From CAZYQW01 sp964649825 (lineage in GTDB: Bacteria; Planctomycetota; B15-G4; JADJEK01): DNA of 64,000 bases. The notes below the pieces were generated by a model that searched no databases, had not been told where the DNA came from, and was given only the letters and a program-made list of their open reading frames with translations. Below are positions 14,739 through 22,186 of this stretch, one piece after another (the first letter of the stretch is position 1; each line of letters opens with the position of its first letter). Location: assembly GCA_964649825.1 (NCBI GenBank), contig CAZYQW010000060.1, positions 1-64,000 of the forward strand. Reading direction: 5' to 3'. The position numbers and the translations under genes were made by a program.

Positions 14739-14880
14739 CGACGCGGAGCCGCGCGGCGGTCCTCGGGCCATCGGGTTCCCAGGGCCGTTCGCGTCCGTCC
14801 GACTCTTCGCGGGCCGCGAAGATCGGACCACTCGGAACCAAGACTGGGACCGAATCGTCGCAGCCCGTAAGCTCGTCCGC

Positions 14881-17547
14881 ATGGGCGCCCATCCCGTCTC
14901 TTCATCCCGATCATCCCGAGATCTGGGCCCGGCGATGGCCGCGCTCCTGGTCCTCGCCACCGGCTGTCGCAAGAGCGAGATCGAGTCCCTCATCCCGATC
15001 GTGCGCGAGAGCCGGGTGCCGCTCATCCTCGGTCTCGATCGCGCCGAGCAGACCGCGGGGTTTCCTCCGGGCACCGATTACCTGAAGCCGTTCACCGACG
15101 CGAGGCGCAACGTCGACGACGGCGGCATTCCTTTTCCGATGCCGCTCACCGGTCGCGCCACGTTTCCGCGGCTTCCCCTCCACCCGGGGGCTCGGCTCCG
15201 CTTCGGGTACGGGATCGAGGTGGTGGCGGACGCGGCCGCGACGGGAGCGACGGTCTCGTTCTCGGTGCACGCGACGGCGCCGCAGGAGCGAGGCGGCCCG
15301 CGCAAGCTGTTCGAGGCCGAGATCGCGGCGGGCGCGCCGGGCGCGGCGCCCGTGCGCGAGTCGGCCGAGGTCGAACTCCCCGCCGATCTGTCCGGCGACA
15401 CCGTCGATCTCGTGTTCGCCGTCGAGACGCGGGCGAGGGTCGCCGAGGCCGGGCTGATTCCGGTGTTCACGAGTCCGGTGTTGACGTCGAGCGGCGTGAA
15501 GGTGCGCGCCCGCGATCTGACGATCCGGTCGTCCGAGATCGTCGCCGACCTGGTCGAGCGGTACGACGCGGCCACCGACGCGGACGACGGTTGGGAGCAC
15601 GTCTCCTTTTCGTTGACGCCCGAGACCTGCTTCGCGGTGCGCCGCGACGCGGACGGGACCGAGACGCCGCTGCCGCGGCGCGCCGGCGGAATCGCGCCGG
15701 CGTTTCGCACCGACGCGCCGAACGCGGCGCGGAGCGCCCCGATGCCCGCGCTTTGCTTCTCCGTCGACGAGTACACGGTCGCTCGCTATCCGATCGACGT
15801 GCCGGCGGGGGGGGCGCGCCTCGAGTTCCACGCCGGCGTCGAAGAGCGTTCGATCGCAGTGGGAACGGCCACGTTTTCCGTCACGGTCGACGGCGACGTG
15901 GTCTTCGCCGTCGACCTCGATCCCGGGCGGCGCCCGGAGGATCGGGGCTGGCGCCCGTGCTCCGTCGACCTCTCGCCGTACGCGGGGCGACGCGTCCTCA
16001 TCGGGCTGCTCGGCGAGGTCCTCGTGCGCGCGCCGGTCGTCATCCAAGTCACCGAGGAGCCGTTGCTCGGGAGCCCGAAGACGTACGAGCTCGAGGTCCG
16101 CCACGTCCTCGCCGCGTTCGGCCGGCCGCGCGTCGTGCGCGACGTCCAGGTCCGCCGGCGCCTCTCGAAGAAGGTCGAACGGCCGAGCGTCGTCGTGGTG
16201 AACGTCGAGACGCTCCGGCAGGACGAGCCCTCCTGCTACGGCGGGATCCCCGGCATCACGCCGACCCTCGACCGCCTGGCGGCGGAAGGAGTGTTGATCG
16301 AGGAGTGCGTCACGGCCGCGCCGTGGACGTCGCCGTCCGTCGCGTCGCTCTTCACCGGCCTCTACCCGTGGAGCCATGGCGTGACGTCGTACACGCAGTC
16401 CTACCTGTTCGAGTCGGTCGAGACGTTGGCCGAGCGTGCCGCGCGGGCGGGGGTCACCACCGCGTCGTTCGTCACCAACGAGCTGGTGGCGAGCGGCAAG
16501 AACTTCGACCAGGGTTTCGAGACCGCGTTCTTCGCGCCGTACGCGAACGCGCGCCAGATCGTGTCGACGTTCGCCGACTGGCTCGTCGATCATCACGATC
16601 TGCAGTTCCTCGCGTACCTGCACCTGTTCGAGCCGCATCACCCGCTGAACGCGCCCGGCGAGGACCTCCTGCGGTACGTGCCCGCCGAGCTGCGCGAGCT
16701 CGATCCGGACGTGGAGCTCGCGCGGATCTACGACCGGCTCGAGCGGGGCGAGAGCGTCGCTCCGGACGACGACGGCGTGCGGCTCCTGCGCGGCCTGTAT
16801 CGCGGCGAGGTGCGCTACCTGGATCGACAGCTCGACCGGCTGATGCAGGAGATCGCTCGCCACGGGCTCGCCGAACGGGTGATCGTGGTCGTCACCGGCG
16901 ATCACGGCGAGGAGTTCCTCGAGCACGGCCTGATCGGCCACGGCTCGCACGTCTACGGGGAGACCGTCCTCGTCCCGCTCGTGATCCATGGTCCGGGGAT
17001 CGTCCCGGCCGGCCGGCGCGTCGAAGGGCCGGTCGAGAACCCGCAGCTCTACGCGACGATCCTGGACTGGCTCGACGTCGATTATCCGCGCGAGTCCTGC
17101 CGTCCGGCGCTGCGCCTGGACCGCGACAACGGGGGAACGGGCCAGGCGTACACGTCGACGGAGCAGGGGATCCGCCGGATCGAGGCCGGCGACGAGCCGA
17201 GGATCTTCACCAAGACGATCCACGGCCTGCGCACGCGGGACGCGTCGCTCGTCTACAGCCCGCGCGGCCGTACTCGCGACGAGCCCGCCGAGTACGGGCT
17301 GTTCGACCTCGGCGCCGATCCCGGCGAACGCGTCTCGCGGCACGCGGAGCGCCAGCACCAGCTCGAGGAGATGAAGGCGCGGTTGCGGAAGGCGTACGAC
17401 GTCGCTCGCCGCGCGGCGCACGGGGTGCCGATCGGCGAGCTGGACGCCGCCACGCTGAAGACCCTGGCCGAGCTCGGCTACGTCGAGGGGACACGGACCG
17501 ACGCGGGTCGAGAGCTGTTCGACGACGAGTTCGAGGACGACGAGTGA
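14881..17547 (+). CDS. Large sulfatase-fold lipoprotein, Thr at the nucleophile position
   Basis: An 888-aa protein. A lipoprotein signal ends in the lipobox LATGC near residue 29. Residues about 30-430 are a beta-rich extracytoplasmic region without a recognised family. The alkaline phosphatase/sulfatase-superfamily domain spans about 437-800: VVVNVETLRQDEPSCYG, the nucleophile segment WTSPSVASLFTG with Thr483, the metal-binding VVTGDHGEEFLEHG and HGSHVYGE. Sulfatases need Cys or Ser for formylglycine followed by x-P-x-R; here it is Thr and the Arg is Val. Thr is the nucleophile in LtaS-type phosphoglycerol transferases, so phosphoester or phosphotransfer chemistry is more likely than sulfate hydrolysis (inference). 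The tail is acidic. It resembles the two minus-strand sulfatase-fold lipoproteins at 42-47 kb in its C-terminal TLKTLAELGYV motif. Confidence 0.8.
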   Translation: MGAHPVSSSRSSRDLGPAMAALLVLATGCRKSEIESLIPIVRESRVPLILGLDRAEQTAGFPPGTDYLKPFTDARRNVDDGGIPFPMPLTGRATFPRLPLHPGARLRFGYGIEVVADAAATGATVSFSVHATAPQERGGPRKLFEAEIAAGAPGAAPVRESAEVELPADLSGDTVDLVFAVETRARVAEAGLIPVFTSPVLTSSGVKVRARDLTIRSSEIVADLVERYDAATDADDGWEHVSFSLTPETCFAVRRDADGTETPLPRRAGGIAPAFRTDAPNAARSAPMPALCFSVDEYTVARYPIDVPAGGARLEFHAGVEERSIAVGTATFSVTVDGDVVFAVDLDPGRRPEDRGWRPCSVDLSPYAGRRVLIGLLGEVLVRAPVVIQVTEEPLLGSPKTYELEVRHVLAAFGRPRVVRDVQVRRRLSKKVERPSVVVVNVETLRQDEPSCYGGIPGITPTLDRLAAEGVLIEECVTAAPWTSPSVASLFTGLYPWSHGVTSYTQSYLFESVETLAERAARAGVTTASFVTNELVASGKNFDQGFETAFFAPYANARQIVSTFADWLVDHHDLQFLAYLHLFEPHHPLNAPGEDLLRYVPAELRELDPDVELARIYDRLERGESVAPDDDGVRLLRGLYRGEVRYLDRQLDRLMQEIARHGLAERVIVVVTGDHGEEFLEHGLIGHGSHVYGETVLVPLVIHGPGIVPAGRRVEGPVENPQLYATILDWLDVDYPRESCRPALRLDRDNGGTGQAYTSTEQGIRRIEAGDEPRIFTKTIHGLRTRDASLVYSPRGRTRDEPAEYGLFDLGADPGERVSRHAERQHQLEEMKARLRKAYDVARRAAHGVPIGELDAATLKTLAELGYVEGTRTDAGRELFDDEFEDDE

Positions 17548-17556
17548 GGCCGATCG

Positions 17557-17585
17557 TTGACCCATTCCCGGCCTGGCCGTAGCAT
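17557..17585 (+). promoter_or_regulatory. Sigma-70-type promoter of the purA operon
   Basis: TTGACC (17557-17562), a 17-nt spacer and TAGCAT (17580-17585), 50 bp before the purA ATG. Both hexamers are close to consensus in an otherwise GC-rich gap. Confidence 0.65.
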
Positions 17586-17635
17586 CGCGCGGTTTTGAGC
17601 GTTCTTTTCGAGGGCACCACGAGAACGGCGGAGCC

Positions 17636-18913
17636 ATGCCGGTCACCTGCGTCATCGGGACCCAGTGGGGCGACGAGGGTAAGGGAAAGATCATCGACCT
17701 GATTGCCGAGCGGGCCGATCTCGTCGTTCGGTACCAAGGCGGCGCGAACGCCGGGCACACGGTGCAGGTGAACGGCGAGCAGTTCGTCTTCCACCTCGTG
17801 CCGTCCGGGATCCTCCACGGCAAGGTGAACGTCATCGGGAACGGCGTCGTCGTCGACCCGGCCCAGCTCCTCGCCGAGATCGACGAGTTCTCGGCGCGCG
17901 GGGTGCCGGTCGAGGGCCACCTGTTCGTCTCCGACCTCGCCCACGTCGTGCTGCCGTACCACAAGGAGCTCGACCGGCTCTCCGAGGGGAACCGCGGGGG
18001 CAATCCGATCGGCACCACCGGTCGCGGGATCGGCCCCGCGTACGCGGACCGTGCGACGCGCGCGGGGATCCGCGTGGCCGAGATGCTGAACCCCGATCAC
18101 TTCGCGCGGCGCGTGCGCGCGAACCTCGCGGAGAAGAGCCGGATCATGGCCGCCTTCGGCGCCACGTCCGAGCTCGACGCCGACCGGATCATCCATGACT
18201 ACACGGGCTACGCCGAGCGGCTCCGTCCGTTCGTCACCGACACGGTCCGCCTGCTGCGCCGTGCGCTCGCGGCGGGTCGCTACGTCTTCGTCGAGGGCGC
18301 GCAGGGCCTGCTGCTCGACGTGGACTTCGGGACCTACCCGTACGTCACCTCCTCGAACGCGTCGACGTTCGGGGTCGCGGCCGGCTCGGGCCTGCCCCCG
18401 CGGCGGATCGACGAGGTGATGGGCGTCACGAAGTGCTACACGACGCGCGTCGGCGAGGGGCCGTTCCCGACCGAGGAGCAGGGCGAGATCGCGGACCGGC
18501 TCCGGACGGCCGGCGGCGAGTTCGGCGCGACGACCGGGCGGCCGCGCCGTTGCGGCTGGCTCGACGGCGTCGCGCTCCGGTACGCGGTCGACCTCCTCAC
18601 CTGCGACTCGATCGCCCTGACCAAGGTCGACGTCCTGACCGGATTCGAGCAGGTGAAGGTCTCGACGGCGTACGAGGTGCGAGGCAAGCGGATCAACGAG
18701 TTCCCCTCCGACTCGACGCTGTTGCAGGAGTGCGTCCCCATCTACGAGACGCTCCCCGGATGGAGGGAGGACACGCGCGGCGCCCGCCGTTTTTCCGATC
18801 TACCGGCGCGCTGCATCGAGTACATCGAGTTCATCGAGTCGCTGTTGGGTCGACCGGTCGGATTGGTCTCCGTCGGCCCCGATCGCGACGAGACGATCTA
18901 TCGGTACCGATGA
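17636..18913 (+). CDS. purA: Adenylosuccinate synthetase
   Basis: A 425-aa protein, full length for PurA. It makes adenylosuccinate from IMP, aspartate and GTP, the first committed step to AMP. The N-terminal GTP-binding signature QWGDEGKGK, the GGANAGHTV segment and the IMP-binding region (GTTGRGIGPAYADR near residue 123) are intact, as are VEGAQGLLLDVDFGTYPYVTSSN elements and the C-terminal KVDVLTG. First gene of a five-gene cluster; its stop overlaps the uppS start by 4 bp. The strong promoter 50 bp upstream probably drives the whole cluster. Confidence 0.97.
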   Translation: MPVTCVIGTQWGDEGKGKIIDLIAERADLVVRYQGGANAGHTVQVNGEQFVFHLVPSGILHGKVNVIGNGVVVDPAQLLAEIDEFSARGVPVEGHLFVSDLAHVVLPYHKELDRLSEGNRGGNPIGTTGRGIGPAYADRATRAGIRVAEMLNPDHFARRVRANLAEKSRIMAAFGATSELDADRIIHDYTGYAERLRPFVTDTVRLLRRALAAGRYVFVEGAQGLLLDVDFGTYPYVTSSNASTFGVAAGSGLPPRRIDEVMGVTKCYTTRVGEGPFPTEEQGEIADRLRTAGGEFGATTGRPRRCGWLDGVALRYAVDLLTCDSIALTKVDVLTGFEQVKVSTAYEVRGKRINEFPSDSTLLQECVPIYETLPGWREDTRGARRFSDLPARCIEYIEFIESLLGRPVGLVSVGPDRDETIYRYR

Positions 18914-19710
18914 GAGGCGACCCGCCCAGCATGGCGATTCCCCGAGACAAGCTCCCCCGGCACGTGGCCATCATCATGGATGGGAACGGTCGTTGGGCGG
19001 AGCGCCAGGGGATGCCGCGCGTCCGGGGGCACGAGGCGGGGACCGAGTCGATCCGCACGATCACCGAGGAGTGCGCGCGCCTGGGGCTCGAACGTCTGAC
19101 GCTCTACTCGTTCTCGATCGAGAATTGGCGCCGCCCGCGGCCTGAAGTCCTCTTCCTGATGCGGCTCTTGAAGCGCTACCTCATCGAGGAGCGGCCGACG
19201 CTCGTGAAGAACGACGTGCGCCTCACGGCGATCGGTCGGACCGGCGACCTGCCGGGGCCGGTGCGTCGCGAGCTGTCGCGCACGATCCAGATGTCGGCCG
19301 GGCACCGCGGGCTGAACCTGTGCCTCGCGTTGTCGTATGGCGGGCGCGCGGAGATCGCCGACGCATGCCGGTCGATCGCGGTCGACGTCCGGGAGGGACG
19401 GATCGATCCCGAGCGGGTCGACGAGCGCCTGATCGCCGCCCGGCTCTATCAGCCGGGCCCGGATCCCGACGTCGTGATCCGCACCGCGAACGAGATGCGC
19501 GTCTCGAACTTCCTCCTCTGGCAGATCTCGTACTCCGAGATCGTCGTCTCCGACGTCTGCTGGCCGGAGTTCCGGATCGAGCAGCTCCACCGCGCCCTCG
19601 ACGAATACGCGGCCCGGACGCGAAAGTTCGGGGGGCTCGCCGGACCGCGTCCTCCGTCCTCTCCCGCGTCTCCGTCGCCGGCTCCGGCCGCATCCGCAAC
19701 GTCATCGTGA
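18910..19710 (+). CDS. uppS: Isoprenyl transferase (undecaprenyl diphosphate synthase)
   Basis: A 266-aa protein using ATG 18910, which overlaps the purA stop (ATGA); ATG 18931 would give the usual short N terminus (MAIPRDKLPRH) and is an equal candidate. The cis-prenyltransferase hallmarks are present: IIMDGNGRWA with the catalytic Asp, YSFSIENWRRP, and VSNFLLWQISYSE for diphosphate binding. The usual RTGGE motif reads RTANE, a mild variant. The C-terminal 30 residues are Pro/Ser/Ala-rich and dispensable-looking. Product is the C55 lipid carrier for peptidoglycan and for the surface glycans encoded later in this window. Overlaps cdsA by 4 bp. Confidence 0.93.
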   Translation: MRGDPPSMAIPRDKLPRHVAIIMDGNGRWAERQGMPRVRGHEAGTESIRTITEECARLGLERLTLYSFSIENWRRPRPEVLFLMRLLKRYLIEERPTLVKNDVRLTAIGRTGDLPGPVRRELSRTIQMSAGHRGLNLCLALSYGGRAEIADACRSIAVDVREGRIDPERVDERLIAARLYQPGPDPDVVIRTANEMRVSNFLLWQISYSEIVVSDVCWPEFRIEQLHRALDEYAARTRKFGGLAGPRPPSSPASPSPAPAASATSS

Positions 19711-20558
19711 CGCGACCCGGGGGAACACCCGTCTGGCTCCGGTGCGTGACCGGCGGAGGCGCGATCGCCGTCCTCTACGGGGTCTATCGCGTCGACGCGG
19801 CGGGCGCGACGCCTTGGATCGCGCTGGTCCTGACGATCGGGTTGGCGCTCCTCGCCCAATTCGAGCTGTTGCTCATGCTCCGGAGGGCGGGGTTCGACGT
19901 CGCGCGGGCCGCCGGCCTCGGACTCGGCGGGCTCTTCTTGGCCGGCGCCGCGCGGCTCGGCGTCGCCGGCTCCGAGGTGCCATCCGCGGCGCTGCTTCCG
20001 CTCGCCTTCGTCGTGCTGTGCGCGGTCGAAGTCGTGCGCGGCCGCGTGGAGCAGGGAACCCGGCGGATCGCCCACACGTCGATGACTCTGCTCGTGGTGG
20101 CGTGCTTCGGGTCGTTGATCGACGTGCTGCTCGGACCCGCCGGGCCGCGCGGAATCGAGCTCGCGCTCCTGATCGTCCTGACCGCCAAAGGAGCCGACGT
20201 TGGCGGCTTCCTGGCCGGCAAGCTCATCGGCGGGCCGAAGCTCGCGCCGCGGGTCAGCCCGAACAAGACCTGGGCCGGGTCCTTGGGCGGCGTCGTGCTC
20301 TCGCTCGTCGTCGTCTACGCGGTTTCCGCGGCGTTCGACGTCCCGCTCACGGCGCTCGAGGTGGTGGGGTTCGGGGTGGCCGTCAACGTGGCGGCGCAGC
20401 TCGGCGACCTGACCGAGTCGCTTTGGAAGCGCGCCTGCGGCGTCAAGGATTCCTCGACGTTCCTGCCGACGTTCGGCGGGTTCCTCGACATGATCGATAG
20501 TCTTGTGCTCGCCGCGCCGGTCGGTTACTGGTTCCTGACGTGGCGCGGAGTGCTCTGA
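19707..20558 (+). CDS. cdsA: Phosphatidate cytidylyltransferase
   Basis: A 283-aa membrane protein starting at GTG 19707, overlapping the uppS stop (GTGA). About eight hydrophobic helices. The CdsA signature is near residues 233-260: SLWKRACGVKDSSTFLPTFGGFLDMIDS. The S-x-x-K-R-x4-KD half is normal, but the second half reads TFGG and LDMID where Escherichia coli-type enzymes have HGG and LDRID. I recall similar FGG..LD..DS variants in Planctomycetota and Verrucomicrobiota, so this is probably a lineage form and not a loss of function. It makes CDP-diacylglycerol for phospholipid synthesis. Confidence 0.88.
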   Translation: MTRPGGTPVWLRCVTGGGAIAVLYGVYRVDAAGATPWIALVLTIGLALLAQFELLLMLRRAGFDVARAAGLGLGGLFLAGAARLGVAGSEVPSAALLPLAFVVLCAVEVVRGRVEQGTRRIAHTSMTLLVVACFGSLIDVLLGPAGPRGIELALLIVLTAKGADVGGFLAGKLIGGPKLAPRVSPNKTWAGSLGGVVLSLVVVYAVSAAFDVPLTALEVVGFGVAVNVAAQLGDLTESLWKRACGVKDSSTFLPTFGGFLDMIDSLVLAAPVGYWFLTWRGVL

Positions 20559-20583
20559 TCCAAAGAGGTCGCGGCGACAACGG

Positions 20584-21522
20584 ATGGAAGAGAAGATCGA
20601 GCTCGAGAGCCTGGAAGAGGAGCGTCTTCTCTTCGGACCACGGGATCGTTGGCGGCGGCTCGTGATGTCGAGGTTCCCGGTCGAGCTCGTGTCGCGGAAC
20701 GGGGTGCTCAAGATCCTCGGCGACGACGGCGCGGTGCGGGAAGCGCGGCAGCTCCTGGAAGGGGCCCTCGCGTCGATCCGCGCCGGTGACGGCGCCGACG
20801 GGGTGGCGCGCCTCCTCGGCGGAATCGACGTCGAATCGCGCGCCGGGCCGGTCCTGGCGCCGGGAATCCAGCCGAAGACCGAGGGGCAGGAGCACTACGT
20901 TCGGTCGCTCGGACGCTACGCGATCACGATCGTGCTCGGTCCCGCGGGCACCGGCAAGACCTTCCTCGCCGTGGCGGGGGCGGTCGCGGCGCTGCGTCGC
21001 GGCGAGTATCGCAAGCTGGTGCTGGCGCGGCCGGCCGTCGAGGCGGGGGAGCGGCTCGGCTTCCTCCCGGGGGACCTGAACGCGAAGGTCAACCCCTACC
21101 TGCGGCCGCTCCTCGACGCGCTGTTCGCGTTGATGGAGGCGGAGCAGGTCCGGAAGTACCTGGAGAACGACGTCATCGAGGTGGTGCCGCTCGCGTACAT
21201 GCGCGGGCGAACCCTCGATCGGTCGTACATCATCCTCGACGAGGCGCAGAACACGACCACGCAGCAGATGAAGATGTTCCTCACCCGCATGGGCCGTGGC
21301 TCGCGCATCGTCGTCACCGGCGACCCGACGCAGACCGACCTGCCGGCGGGGATGTCGTCCGGCCTGATGCACTCGGTGAAGATCCTGCGCCAGATCGACG
21401 GGATCGGCGTGGTGGAGCTCACGCGCAAGGACATCGTCCGCCACCCGCTCGTGCGCAAGATCGTGCGAGCGTACGAGCGGGACGAGGGGCTCGACGTCGC
21501 GGACGAGGACGGCGACCTCTGA
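20584..21522 (+). CDS. ybeZ: PhoH-family ATPase (YbeZ type)
   Basis: A 312-aa cytoplasmic protein. The N-terminal about 100 residues form the small KH-like part of PhoH proteins; the ATPase core has Walker A GPAGTGKT (near 121-128), the VLARPAVEAGERLGFLPGD motif and Walker B IILDEAQN (near 217-224), then TGDPTQTDLP. These are diagnostic of the PhoH/YbeZ family, which works with the RNase YbeY, encoded next, in rRNA processing and ribosome quality control. Spacing of 17 bp to ybeY supports cotranscription. Confidence 0.94.
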   Translation: MEEKIELESLEEERLLFGPRDRWRRLVMSRFPVELVSRNGVLKILGDDGAVREARQLLEGALASIRAGDGADGVARLLGGIDVESRAGPVLAPGIQPKTEGQEHYVRSLGRYAITIVLGPAGTGKTFLAVAGAVAALRRGEYRKLVLARPAVEAGERLGFLPGDLNAKVNPYLRPLLDALFALMEAEQVRKYLENDVIEVVPLAYMRGRTLDRSYIILDEAQNTTTQQMKMFLTRMGRGSRIVVTGDPTQTDLPAGMSSGLMHSVKILRQIDGIGVVELTRKDIVRHPLVRKIVRAYERDEGLDVADEDGDL

Positions 21523-21539
21523 GCGACATCGAGGTCCGG

Positions 21540-22016
21540 GTGCTCGTGAGAAGCCTGCCGTTGCCGCCGGCGCGGCTGGTGCACGAGTTGCGCCGTGCCG
21601 CAGAGTCCGCCGCGGCGAGCCGGAGCCGCCGGCCGCCGTCCCTCTCGCTCGTGATCGTCGGAGACCGCCGGATGCGCCGGCTGAACCGGCAGTACCACGC
21701 GAGCGACCGGACGACCGACGTCCTGGCGTTCCCCTACGGCGATGGGGCGGACGACGGCCCCGGAGCCGACGCGGGCCAAGGAGTGGAGGGCGAGGTCATC
21801 GTCTGCGCCCCCTTCGCGGCGCGAGAGGCGCGCAAGCGTGGCCTTCCGTGGCTAACGGAGCTCCTGCTCTACGTGGTCCACGGCGTGCTCCACCTCCTCG
21901 GCGAAGACGATCACGACGAGGAATCCGCGCGCCGCATGCGCCGTTTGGAGCGCAACTCGTTGTCCCGAATCGGTTACTCGCTGCCGCGCGATCATCTAGA
22001 AGAGCTCAAGCGCTGA
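21540..22016 (+). CDS. ybeY: Endoribonuclease YbeY, 16S rRNA maturation
   Basis: A 158-aa protein from GTG 21540. An in-frame CTG at 21519 would add the family-like SDIEVR, so the start is not certain. The zinc site is HGVLHLLGEDDH, the H-x3-H-x5-H-type signature of the family, near the C terminus; TTDVLAFPYGD precedes it. The segment DGADDGPGADAGQG between the two conserved parts is a small Gly/Asp insertion. YbeY acts in 16S rRNA 3'-end maturation and decay. Last gene of the purA cluster; the next gene has its own promoter. Confidence 0.93.
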   Translation: MLVRSLPLPPARLVHELRRAAESAAASRSRRPPSLSLVIVGDRRMRRLNRQYHASDRTTDVLAFPYGDGADDGPGADAGQGVEGEVIVCAPFAAREARKRGLPWLTELLLYVVHGVLHLLGEDDHDEESARRMRRLERNSLSRIGYSLPRDHLEELKR

Positions 22017-22090
22017 GCCGGTCCGACGAGAAGATCGTGGTTTTTGGAACACAACGTGCAATTCCATTGCTGATCTCTGCTTACGGCAGA

Positions 22091-22119
22091 TTGACGCACG
22101 CGGTTTTGCGACGTAGACT
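22091..22119 (+). promoter_or_regulatory. Sigma-70-type promoter of the giant surface protein gene
   Basis: TTGACG (22091-22096), a 17-nt spacer and TAGACT (22114-22119), 67 bp before the ATG at 22187. A Shine-Dalgarno (GGAGG, 22172-22176) follows. Together with the purA promoter this suggests TTGACN-N17-TAGNNT as the house consensus. Confidence 0.65.
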
Positions 22120-22186
22120 TCGCGTAGCCCTGTTGCCGTGGATGTCGCCCCCCCGCGCGGCTCGTCACGATCCTGGAGGTTTCTGA

